64,000 nt of DNA from Propionibacteriaceae bacterium P6A17 (GTDB lineage Bacteria > Actinomycetota > Actinomycetes > Propionibacteriales > Propionibacteriaceae): positions 1-64,000 of the forward strand of contig JHVD01000001.1 in assembly GCA_000619965.1 (NCBI GenBank). Direction: 5' to 3'. The notes below the pieces were generated by a model. That model had not been told where the DNA came from and ran no database searches. It saw nothing but the letters and a program-made list of their open reading frames with translations. The position numbers and the translations under genes are program-made. Positions 1 to 5,968 of this stretch are shown here, piece after piece; position 1 is the first letter of the stretch; the number at the start of each line of letters is the position of its first letter.

Positions 1-178
1 CCCCGTACAGGTCGGCCCCGCGCAGGTCGGACCCGCACAGGTTGGCCTCGCGCAGGTTGGCCTCGCGCAGGTTGGCCCCGCGCAGGTCGGCCCCGTACAG
101 GTCGGCCCCGTACAGGTTGGCCTCGCGCAGGTCGGGGAGCCGCCTCAGTGCCTCCTCGCGGGTCAACGGCTCACTCAT
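1..178 (-). CDS. Pentapeptide-repeat protein, truncated by the window edge
   Basis: From ATG at 178 the minus strand reads a short lead-in ([16 protein letters not shown]) and then consecutive five-residue repeats of the type A(N/D)L(R/Y)(E/G). This is the signature of a right-handed beta-helix pentapeptide protein. The repeats are encoded by near-identical 15-bp DNA units through position 1, so the gene continues off the window. A strong purine-rich ribosome site (GGAGGGGGG) precedes the ATG, and the start overlaps the upstream stop by 8 bases, implying translational coupling. Family members range from DNA-mimic gyrase protectors to structural or effector proteins, so no specific role can be assigned. 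It is the last visible gene of the leftward phage operon and could be accessory cargo. Confidence 0.85.
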   Translation of the reverse strand, partial: MSEPLTREEALRRLPDLREANLYGADLYGADLRGANLREANLREANLCGSDLRGADLYG

Positions 179-599
179 CGCCGCCCCCCTCCCAGCGGTC
201 GTCGACGGCGTCGACGATCGGACGCCTATCGGACTCGTCCAACACATCACCGTCCGGACGAGCGACGTACGGGCGCAGACGGCTGAGCATCCACGGCACC
301 TCGCTCTCGGGGACCGTGCCCCCATCCGCCAGCGGCACCCACCGGTTCTGGCGGCGGCGCCACACACGCCCGTCACCGTCGAGGTAGATACCCTCCTCGG
401 TCGGCAGGGCGTACAGCGGCTCGGGCGTGAGCCGGCGCACCGCAGAGCAGTCAGCGTCGCGCCACATGGCGGGGTAGTCCGCCGGGAAGTAGCTGACCAC
501 TCCCTCGTCGTACACAGCGATGAAATCCCAGTCGTCCGGGATGGTCACGTCGTCAGGCACCTCGTGCCAGCCGGCGATCAGATCATTGAACGTTGACAT
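171..599 (-). CDS. Prophage hypothetical protein, 142 aa
   Basis: The start is the ATG at 599, preceded by AGGAG about nine bases upstream; a longer in-frame reading exists but lacks a ribosome site. The protein is acidic and rich in Trp, Asp and Pro (for example [16 protein letters not shown]), with no signal peptide or membrane segment. I do not recognise the family. It lies in the leftward early operon, and its stop overlaps the start of the pentapeptide-repeat gene. The position suggests a small accessory or host-takeover protein, but nothing in the sequence shows a function. Confidence 0.6.
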   Translation of the reverse strand: MSTFNDLIAGWHEVPDDVTIPDDWDFIAVYDEGVVSYFPADYPAMWRDADCSAVRRLTPEPLYALPTEEGIYLDGDGRVWRRRQNRWVPLADGGTVPESEVPWMLSRLRPYVARPDGDVLDESDRRPIVDAVDDRWEGGGDE

Positions 600-610
600 T
601 TGTGTTTCTC

Positions 611-817
611 CTAGTCGGTGTAGATCTTGACGGTGCATCCCCGCACCAGGTAGCCGAAGGGGTGGTCCCCGCCAGAGACGAGCTCGACCTTCTCTGTGTC
701 GCTCCAGTGCCCGCACTGCTCAGGGTCGAGCCGGTACTCGACGTACGTCAGACCGCGCGTTTCGCGCAGAACCAGTTCACTGCGCCGCAGCCGCTCATAC
801 GGTGACACGCGGTTCAT
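611..817 (-). CDS. Prophage hypothetical protein, 68 aa
   Basis: The ATG at 817 overlaps the stop of the preceding zinc-ribbon gene in an ATGA arrangement, which favours this start over longer in-frame readings. The product begins MNRVSPYERLRRSELVL and is a small soluble, charged protein with single Cys and Trp residues and no recognised domain. Its position among coupled phage genes supports it being real. No function is assigned. Confidence 0.55.
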   Translation of the reverse strand: MNRVSPYERLRRSELVLRETRGLTYVEYRLDPEQCGHWSDTEKVELVSGGDHPFGYLVRGCTVKIYTD

Positions 818-948
818 CGCCACACCCCCCGATCCGTCCCGGTCCCGAGACAGAAGGGGCAGCACGTGTCGTAGTCGCCGCCACCCCCAGAGCCTCCGCA
901 GAGGTTGCACAGGTCTCCATCACGGGGCCCATACCAGTACCCGCTCAC
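814..948 (-). CDS. Small DnaJ-type zinc-ribbon protein, 44 aa
   Basis: From GTG at 948 the frame encodes a 44-residue protein with two CxxCxGxG motifs (CNLCGGSG near residue 14 and CPFCLGTG near residue 30), the pattern of half a DnaJ cysteine-rich zinc domain. The GTG overlaps the upstream stop (GTGA) and a GGAGG sits about ten bases before it. The stop likewise overlaps the next ATG. Such mini zinc ribbons are common in actinophage early regions. Zinc binding is a family expectation; the partner is unknown. Confidence 0.6.
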   Translation of the reverse strand: MSGYWYGPRDGDLCNLCGGSGGGGDYDTCCPFCLGTGTDRGVWR

Positions 949-1409
949 GACTCCACCTCCGCCCCCGGCGCTGGGAGCGCCAGAATCGCCGCGAGACGGC
1001 CCCGCAGGAGCGCCGTGGCTAATTCCTTGGACTCGGCGCTGTTGCGCGTCATGAGCCCCTCTGTGGGCTCGCTGACGTGCACCCAGTCGATGACCTCCCC
1101 GTCCTTGGTGACCACGCAGCCGCCGTCGAGCGTCAACGACTCGACGAACGCCTTCTTCGCGGCCGGACGGACGGTACGGATGATCTCGCTCGGCGCCTGC
1201 TCCTCGAACCAGGCGAGGAGCGCCTCGTCGTCGTCGACGCTGGTAGTCGGCTTCCGCCACGTGCGGGTGACGGTGCCCCAATCGGTCTCAGCGGTCTTGG
1301 CGCGGGTCGAACGCATCCAGTCGAGCGCTGCGGCCTCGGCCTCCTTGATCTCGGCCGCGATGGCGGCGGAGAGCAGCTTCAGGGCTGCGAGCCTGTCAGT
1401 CGGATTCAT
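945..1409 (-). CDS. Prophage early protein, 154 aa, unknown function
   Basis: The start at ATG 1409 follows a GAGGAA ribosome site, two bases after the upstream stop. The N-terminal half (MNPTDRLAALKLLSAAIAAE onward) is rich in Ala, Leu and Glu and probably helical; the C-terminal half contains an aromatic beta-rich stretch (DGEVIDWVHVSEPTEG). The organisation somewhat resembles nuclease-inhibitor-like or recombination-accessory phage proteins, but no diagnostic motif is present. It sits between the replication genes and the small zinc-ribbon gene in the same transcription unit. Confidence 0.6.
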   Translation of the reverse strand: MNPTDRLAALKLLSAAIAAEIKEAEAAALDWMRSTRAKTAETDWGTVTRTWRKPTTSVDDDEALLAWFEEQAPSEIIRTVRPAAKKAFVESLTLDGGCVVTKDGEVIDWVHVSEPTEGLMTRNSAESKELATALLRGRLAAILALPAPGAEVES

Positions 1410-1411
1410 AC

Positions 1412-1858
1412 TCAGTTCCTCGTGTGTGTGTTTGATCGGTTGAGGTTGGTGGTTTCGGTAAGCGCCGCAATCGCGGGATGCCGCGAGCCGGGCGCGAGAG
1501 GGGCTGGCTGCTCCCAGTCGCGGGAGCGGGCCAGCCGTGCGGCGTGGGCGAGCCACGCCTGATAGGCGGCCGGGTTGTCGGCGGTCTCCGGCGGTGGTTC
1601 GAGATGCCCGATCCGCGCCCTTTCCCGCTCGTGCTCGACTCGCCCCAGCTCGGTGACGATGTCGCGCAGTTCGACGAGCCACGGCTCGCCCGCCCTGCGG
1701 GGCGCGGTACAGAGACGCCCGACGGCCTCCAGGGCATCCCGGACGTCATGCGGCGCGAGCGCTTCCGCGAACGCCTCGGCGGAGAGGTCGTCGAGTCGCA
1801 GGCTCGGCTGGTAGGCGGCGATCTTCCGCATCACGCGGAGCGCATCGGATCGGATCAT
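1412..1858 (-). CDS. Actinophage replication-associated hypothetical protein, 148 aa
   Basis: The ATG at 1858 overlaps the stop of the replication-initiation gene (ATGA), indicating coupled translation. The N-terminus (MIRSDALRVMRKIAAY) is followed by a helical region and a Pro-rich charged tail. Proteins of this size directly after the replication-initiation gene are frequent in actinobacterial prophages and may be helicase-loader-like partners, but that is inferred only from position. The extreme C-terminus (NTHTRN) is encoded by an AC-dinucleotide run. Confidence 0.55.
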   Translation of the reverse strand: MIRSDALRVMRKIAAYQPSLRLDDLSAEAFAEALAPHDVRDALEAVGRLCTAPRRAGEPWLVELRDIVTELGRVEHERERARIGHLEPPPETADNPAAYQAWLAHAARLARSRDWEQPAPLAPGSRHPAIAALTETTNLNRSNTHTRN

Positions 1859-2736
1859 GCGATCAGCCGCCCGTCCGCGATGTCGCGTGCGGTCGCCTCG
1901 GCCATCATGCGATCCCAGTCCGCGCCGGTGAGGTCACCTGCGCGCCGGCTGGTCGCCTGCTGCGGTGCGGCCTGCCTGTCCTCGGCATTGCGGAGCCAGT
2001 TCCGCCACGTCGCATCCCAGTCGAGCTTCCTCCCACGCTGGCCTGATACGCCAGCCCAGTAGTCGCGGAACCGTGCGAGCTCGCGACGCAGCCACTCGGG
2101 GCTGTGACCCGACTCGGCCTTCTCGTTCCCAGGGGTACGCGAGGGCTGCCAGCCGTCGGGGAGACGACTCGCTCGCTTCGGCGACGACGGCGTGCCGTCG
2201 GCGCTGTCCATCGGATCTGGGGTAGACGGCGCCTGCGCAACAAGGGGGCCCAAAGAAGGCTGTTCCCCTGTTCCCCTGTTCCCCTGTTCCAAGGCCGGAA
2301 CATCGCGGTGCTTCCGCTCCTGCGTCGCGGAGATGCACGGTATTTCCGCTACAGGCGCGTTTGGCGTAGCCACGTCGCGATTGGTGGGCGGTGCAGGGAA
2401 CCGCGACACCTTCGCGCGGCGCTCGTTGCGCTGATGCCTGTCCCACGACGGAATCGCGTAGAAATGGCGCCCGTCGACCTCGTAGAACACCACGCCGAAG
2501 CACTCAGAAACCTCCGCTACGATGTCGCTGAAATGCACGGTATTTCCGCTCCTGTCGGTGAAGGCGCTGTCGTTCGGGAAGATGAAGCCCTCGAGCTCCT
2601 TCAGATTGGCGGTGCCGCGTCCGAAATCGTCAGCCCAGTTCCACATGGCGATGAACGCCAGGCGCGCCCACGGGCCGGCCTTCGCCGTGCTCGGCGAGTC
2701 CCAGAACTCGGGCTTGATCGTGCGAATGCGAGGCAT
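1855..2736 (-). CDS. Phage replication-initiation-like protein, 293 aa
   Basis: The N-terminus (MPRIRTIKPEFWDSP, then ARLAFIAMWNWADDFGRG) is characteristic of the actinophage replication-initiation or DnaD-like family. A winged-helix-like region spans roughly residues 10-120. A low-complexity Pro/Ser linker (about 120-200) and a C-terminal helical domain (about 200-290) follow. It lies immediately beside SSB and the ERF annealing protein, fitting an origin-recognition or helicase-recruitment role. The linker is encoded partly by an 8-bp tandem repeat at 2261-2290. The start ATG at 2736 lies one base after the SSB stop. The replication role rests on family resemblance and context, without a visible catalytic motif. 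Confidence 0.75.
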   Translation of the reverse strand: MPRIRTIKPEFWDSPSTAKAGPWARLAFIAMWNWADDFGRGTANLKELEGFIFPNDSAFTDRSGNTVHFSDIVAEVSECFGVVFYEVDGRHFYAIPSWDRHQRNERRAKVSRFPAPPTNRDVATPNAPVAEIPCISATQERKHRDVPALEQGNRGTGEQPSLGPLVAQAPSTPDPMDSADGTPSSPKRASRLPDGWQPSRTPGNEKAESGHSPEWLRRELARFRDYWAGVSGQRGRKLDWDATWRNWLRNAEDRQAAPQQATSRRAGDLTGADWDRMMAEATARDIADGRLIA

Positions 2737-2737
2737 G

Positions 2738-3157
2738 TCAGAACGGGGGCTGGTCGTTTCCGGGCGCGGCCTGCCACGGGTCGGTAGGCCGCTGTCGGGG
2801 CTGGCTGGCCGTCCCGCCGCTGTCGCGGCGCACGGGAAGGATCACACTCCCAGCGTCCTCGACCCGCACCTTCGTCCGGCTGCGCGTCGACCCGTCCCTG
2901 CCTGTCCACCGCTCCTGCTCGAGCGTGCCGGCCAGCATGACCGCGTCGCCCTTGCGCAGACGCTCGGCGAGCGCCTCAGCCAAGCCACCGAATGCGGCAG
3001 CGTCGACGTACGTCGGCTCCGCATCCTCCCACCGGTCGCCGCGCTTCACGCGGTGGTTGCACGCGACCGACAGCCCGCAGACGGCTGCGCCAGACTCCGT
3101 GAACCGCAACTCCGGATCTCGGGTCAGTCGCCCGATCACAGTGATGCGAGGCAGCAT
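2738..3157 (-). CDS. ssb: Single-stranded DNA-binding protein
   Basis: The protein has an OB-fold N-terminal domain (PRITVIGRLTRDPELRF, aromatic and basic strands through about residue 105). A flexible Gln/Pro-rich tail ends in NDQPPF, close to the conserved acidic DDxPF tip that recruits partner proteins. The length (139 aa) is near the lower end of bacterial SSBs. The ATG at 3157 is preferred over an adjacent GTG at 3160 because GGAGG then has normal spacing. It coats single-stranded DNA during phage replication and recombination and neighbours the ERF annealing protein. Confidence 0.93.
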   Translation of the reverse strand: MLPRITVIGRLTRDPELRFTESGAAVCGLSVACNHRVKRGDRWEDAEPTYVDAAAFGGLAEALAERLRKGDAVMLAGTLEQERWTGRDGSTRSRTKVRVEDAGSVILPVRRDSGGTASQPRQRPTDPWQAAPGNDQPPF

Positions 3158-3179
3158 CACACCCTCCTCCCTGTGGCCA

Positions 3180-3293
3180 TCACCACGGCCACCAATCCGT
3201 GTTCATGAGGACGCCCACGGTGACCATGGCGGCCGAGACCGCGATGGAGCCCCACAGGCGCGCGAAGTGCAGCCACCGCTCACGCCGCGACAT
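3180..3293 (-). CDS. Tiny membrane protein, 37 aa
   Basis: This short frame lies in the gap between ssb and the ERF gene. It reads MSRRERWLHFARL, then a hydrophobic segment (WGSIAVSAAMVTVGVLM) and a short tail ending WWPW. The basic N-terminus, single hydrophobic span and Trp-rich end predict a single-pass membrane peptide with N-in topology. An AGGGGG site precedes the ATG at 3293; an alternative ATG lies at 3299. It overlaps the end of the ERF gene by about 14 bases, as its neighbours do. Function unknown. Confidence 0.5.
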   Translation of the reverse strand: MSRRERWLHFARLWGSIAVSAAMVTVGVLMNTDWWPW

Positions 3294-3873
3294 CGCCATC
3301 CCCCTTGGTGCGCGCTTCCGCGCTCTCGACCAGCTCGGCCAGTGCGCGCAGGTCGGTCGTCTCGCCGATACGGTGCCCGTGCGTGCGCTCCCACCATGCG
3401 GCCATGGCCGGCATATCCTGGACGGCGGCTGCGAGCCGCTTCAGGAGCGCAGCCCTGGCGCCCTCGTCGACGTGCGGCCTGTGCGCCGCCTGTGTCGCGA
3501 TCTGCCCGTCCTCGTCGTCATCGGTGACAGCACCCGTCATCGCGCCGAGCAGATACCGGCGCCCGTAGGTGATCGCCGACCCCAGCGACTGGGCATCCTG
3601 CACGCCGATCATCGGCAGCTCGCCGGTCAGCGACTCCCCGGAGGAGTGCAGCAGCAGGCCGACCAGTACAGGCCCCGTGTCCCGCACCTGCGGACAGACG
3701 GAGAACGCTAGCCCATGCCTAGCGAGCAGCGGCATCACCGTCGAGGACACCGCTGCGAGGTCCGCATACGAGTAGCTGTAGCTGCGGGAGCGCGCCGTCT
3801 TTGTCTTCGCGATGCTCGGCAACTCGGCCTGCACTGCGGCCAGCGCCTCCGCGAGCTTCCCGGTCGTGCTCAT
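3280..3873 (-). CDS. ERF-family single-strand annealing protein
   Basis: The 197-aa product starts at ATG 3873, overlapping the upstream stop (ATGA). Residues about 5-130 match the ERF superfamily: an N-terminal helix (KLAEALAAVQAELPSIAKTK), an aromatic SYSYSYADLAAV segment, a HGLAFSVCPQ strand and a GRRYLLGAMTGAV segment. An Asp/Glu cluster and a helical C-terminus follow. ERF proteins form rings that anneal complementary strands in phage recombination. SSB two genes downstream is the usual partner. No exonuclease gene is visible in the window. Confidence 0.85.
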   Translation of the reverse strand: MSTTGKLAEALAAVQAELPSIAKTKTARSRSYSYSYADLAAVSSTVMPLLARHGLAFSVCPQVRDTGPVLVGLLLHSSGESLTGELPMIGVQDAQSLGSAITYGRRYLLGAMTGAVTDDDEDGQIATQAAHRPHVDEGARAALLKRLAAAVQDMPAMAAWWERTHGHRIGETTDLRALAELVESAEARTKGDGDVAA

Positions 3874-4061
3874 GCTGCCACCACCTTCCTGGCGCGCTTG
3901 AACGCGGCGAGCGCGCTCCTGCTGACGGTGTACGTCGGGCGGCCGCTCGTGGCCGCAGTGTTCGTCGCGGAGAGCTGGCCGCTGCGGATCAGGCGCCGCA
4001 CCTTCGGCTCGCTGCATCCGAGCGCGCGGGCCACCTCCGCGACAGTGAGGTCCCCGCTCAT
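3870..4061 (-). CDS. Excisionase-like helix-turn-helix protein, 63 aa
   Basis: The small basic protein has a MerR/Xis-type winged helix: a first helix and turn (LTVAEVARALGCSEPKVRRLIRSG) and a wing (GRPTYTVSRSALAAFKRA). Such proteins act as recombination directionality factors or early regulators. Start and stop both overlap neighbouring genes by four bases, so it is co-translated with them. It lies on the opposite strand to the integrase and about 2 kb away, which is compatible with an excisionase but does not prove it. Confidence 0.7.
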   Translation of the reverse strand: MSGDLTVAEVARALGCSEPKVRRLIRSGQLSATNTAATSGRPTYTVSRSALAAFKRARKVVAA

Positions 4062-4522
4062 GCCGCCACCTCCCGCGCGGCGTGGTCACGGATGAGCTCC
4101 TGCGCCGCGACCACGAACCATGCGGGCGGGGGCGGGGCTTGGGTCTCCGGCCAGCGCAGTCGCGGGCTCGGCTCGCCGTTGGCGGTGCTGTATGCGAACG
4201 AGGCCTTCCCATGGCCGATCAGGGCGACCTCGAACGTCACGGACTCTGCGCTGGTCGATGCCGTGTAGGCCGCCCGACGCGCGATGAACGGCTTCCCGGA
4301 GTTGGTGACGGCCGCCACGGGTTCGATGTCCGTGTGAAACTCGAGACTTGACCTCACCTCGCGGCCCTCCTCGGGGTTGCGGGCTGGCGCAGGATGCTCC
4401 ATGGCGCCCATGGCGCCGCCCTGCGCGGCGAGTCCTGTGGTGCGATATGCTGGGTCATGTGATTGGTCCCTTTCTGTGGGGTCGATGGCCCTCGTCGCGG
4501 TAACGGCGGGGGCCGCTTTCAT
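4058..4522 (-). CDS. Prophage hypothetical protein, about 154 aa, start uncertain
   Basis: I chose the ATG at 4522 because it lies one base after the stop of the Cro-like gene, consistent with translational coupling; there is no clear ribosome site. Downstream methionines (around 4410) are possible alternatives. The N-terminal part is low in structure and Pro/Ala-rich. The C-terminal half (from SSLEFHTDIEPVAAV) looks like a compact beta-rich domain, ending in a helix (WFVVAAQELIRDHAARE). The family is not recognised. Confidence 0.5.
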   Translation of the reverse strand: MKAAPAVTATRAIDPTERDQSHDPAYRTTGLAAQGGAMGAMEHPAPARNPEEGREVRSSLEFHTDIEPVAAVTNSGKPFIARRAAYTASTSAESVTFEVALIGHGKASFAYSTANGEPSPRLRWPETQAPPPPAWFVVAAQELIRDHAAREVAA

Positions 4523-4523
4523 G

Positions 4524-4757
4524 TCAGGCGGCGGCTGCAAGCAGCGCCGCGTTGACGAGGGTGGATGGGGGAACATCGAGGGCCCGCGCGATGAGCACCA
4601 GCTCCTCGATCCCGAGCGGGGAGACCCCGCCGAGTTTGCGCCCCAGCACGTCGCGGTTCATGCCGACCGCGTCGGCCAGTTCGCCGATCCCGATCCCGTG
4701 ACGTGCGACGGCAGCACGTACCTCCGCCGCCGCCTGTGCTCGTGCTGTGGTTTCCAT
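4524..4757 (-). CDS. Cro-like XRE-family regulator, 77 aa
   Basis: This single-domain helix-turn-helix protein has an HTH core around residues 20-60 (GIGELADAVGMNRDVLGRKL, then GIEELVLIARALDV). It diverges from the larger repressor-type gene at 4853, the usual cro/repressor arrangement. The ATG at 4757 lies seven bases after a TATACT hexamer, suggesting a leaderless transcript. The first gene of the leftward operon, it probably competes for the operators at 4771-4784 and 4830-4845. Confidence 0.8.
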   Translation of the reverse strand: METTARAQAAAEVRAAVARHGIGIGELADAVGMNRDVLGRKLGGVSPLGIEELVLIARALDVPPSTLVNAALLAAAA

Positions 4758-4852
4758 GCCCCCCAGTATAGTCGTATTTACGACCCTTGCAAGCCGGAAT
4801 CGACTATTTCGACAACATTCACGCCGACCGTCGTATTTGCTACGCTTGACCT
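4758..4852. promoter_or_regulatory. Divergent prophage control region with operator palindromes
   Basis: Leftward, TTGCAA and TATACT are separated by 16 bases, and the ATG lies 7 bases after the -10. Rightward, TTCACG and TACGCT are separated by 17 bases, with the ATG 6 bases after the -10. A perfect inverted repeat (GTCGTA-TT-TACGAC, 4771-4784) sits inside the leftward spacer, and a related GTCGTATTTG-CTACG site (4830-4844) overlaps the rightward core. A third TCG-ACTATTT-CGA element lies between them. The layout resembles a lysis-lysogeny switch with shared operators. Which protein binds is inference. Confidence 0.7.
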
Positions 4853-5194
4853 ATGGGACGGAAGCCAGCGATCGGGCCAGCCACGCGGCACATAGCCGCC
4901 GAACTGCGAGCCCAACGAGCACGCCTCGGACTCACAATCGACCAGGTCACCGACACCACAGGGCTAGCCCGCTCCACCGTCGTCTACTGCCTCAAGGGCG
5001 AGCAGTCGATCACAATCGAGGCATACCTCGCCCTCTGCGAGGCGCTCGGCATCGACGCAGGCCCACTCCTCGACGAAGCCGCCGAGCTGGCCGCCACGCA
5101 CCCCGACGCCCTCGCGCTTGCCGCCGACCGCACCAGCCAGCCCACCGACCGAGAGCGCTTCGAGGCGCAGCATGAGCACGACGACCCAGCCTGA
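4853..5194 (+). CDS. XRE-family repressor (likely immunity repressor), 113 aa
   Basis: The helix-turn-helix domain occupies about residues 10-70 (IAAELRAQRARLGLTIDQV, TTGLARSTVVYCLKG, ITIEAYLALCEALGI), followed by a polar C-terminal tail. The gene diverges from the Cro-like gene and is followed by an ImmA-like metallopeptidase, the combination seen in ImmR/ImmA systems where the peptidase inactivates the repressor. The ATG lies 6 bases after a TACGCT hexamer and has no ribosome site, indicating a leaderless start. Its stop overlaps the peptidase start region by 23 bases. Confidence 0.8.
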   Translation: MGRKPAIGPATRHIAAELRAQRARLGLTIDQVTDTTGLARSTVVYCLKGEQSITIEAYLALCEALGIDAGPLLDEAAELAATHPDALALAADRTSQPTDRERFEAQHEHDDPA

Positions 5195-5606
5195 CCCATG
5201 GGCGGCACTCGCCGCCCATCCCGACATTCGCCTCCACATCACCAGCCTCCCGCCCGGCATCCGAGGACTCACCGACGGGCACTCGACGATCTGGCTCTCC
5301 GACCGGCTCACGCAGCGCGAGCGCCGATGCACCCTCATGCACGAACTCATCCATATCCGCCACAAGCACCGAGGCCATCAGCCGGAATCCGTTGAGGAGG
5401 CGGTGCGCCGCGAAACCGCCCGCATCATGCTCCCCGACATCAGCCGAATCGCCGACGCCCTCGCCGCAGGCACCCCGTGGGACGCCGCCGACACCCTGTG
5501 GGTCACCGACGACCTACTCAGGGCCAGACTCCAGCACCTACACCCCTCAGAGCGCGCCTACCTCCAAGCCCGCGCCGAACATCTCACCGATGGGATCGCA
5601 GCATGA
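5172..5606 (+). CDS. ImmA/IrrE-family metallopeptidase
   Basis: The 144-aa protein carries the zinc-peptidase HExxH signature in TLMHELIHIRHKH (His57, Glu58, His61). A downstream helix with several glutamates (ESVEEAVRRETARIMLP) can supply the third ligand. IrrE/ImmA proteins cleave or displace partner XRE repressors on damage signals, and the gene lies directly after such a repressor with overlapping frames. The start at 5172 is chosen because the family domain begins soon after; the ribosome site is weak, consistent with coupling to the repressor. It is close to a minimal single-domain ImmA. Confidence 0.85.
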   Translation: MSTTTQPDPWAALAAHPDIRLHITSLPPGIRGLTDGHSTIWLSDRLTQRERRCTLMHELIHIRHKHRGHQPESVEEAVRRETARIMLPDISRIADALAAGTPWDAADTLWVTDDLLRARLQHLHPSERAYLQARAEHLTDGIAA

Positions 5607-5968
5607 ACGCCAGAAACATCCGCACCTTCCTCGACTCCAAGGCCGCCGGCTGGGCCGCCTTCGGGCTCGTCGGCGTCATACTCCTCGCCATGTGGGCGAT
5701 CAACGCCGCCCAGGGCAGCAGCGACGGCCGCCAACTCACCGAGACCAACGCCCGCGCCATCTGCCGCACCGCAGTCAAGCAGCAGCTCAAAAATCCCGAC
5801 AGCGCGACATTCAGTGACGAGACCTACCGTGCCGAGGGGGACACCTACGTCGGCGGCGGCACCGTGCGCGCCGAGAACAGCTTCGGCGGCACCGCGATCC
5901 ACACCTTCACCTGCACGGCGAGCATCTCCGCAGGCGACATCATCGGCGTCGCGAAGATCCAGCGGTGA
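5603..5968 (+). CDS. Single-pass membrane protein, 121 aa
   Basis: The ATG at 5603 overlaps the peptidase stop (ATGA). Residues about 15-35 form one hydrophobic span (AGWAAFGLVGVILLAMWAI). A predicted extracytoplasmic domain with two cysteines (ICRTAV and FTCTAS) and a KNPDSATFS segment follows. Similar small anchored domains are frequent between repressor and integrase in actinobacterial prophages and are sometimes suspected of superinfection exclusion; nothing here proves that. The stop overlaps the integrase GTG. Confidence 0.65.
   Translation: MNARNIRTFLDSKAAGWAAFGLVGVILLAMWAINAAQGSSDGRQLTETNARAICRTAVKQQLKNPDSATFSDETYRAEGDTYVGGGTVRAENSFGGTAIHTFTCTASISAGDIIGVAKIQR

Noticed and set aside
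1-140. Short regular repeats resembling a CRISPR-like array
   Set aside because: The 15-bp units are contiguous without unique spacers and encode pentapeptide repeats in one frame, and no cas genes are present.
4418-4460. Minus-strand ATG behind AAGGGAC inside the 4058-4522 gene
   Set aside because: It has an acceptable ribosome site but opens only a short out-of-frame peptide that stops soon, so it was not listed as a gene.
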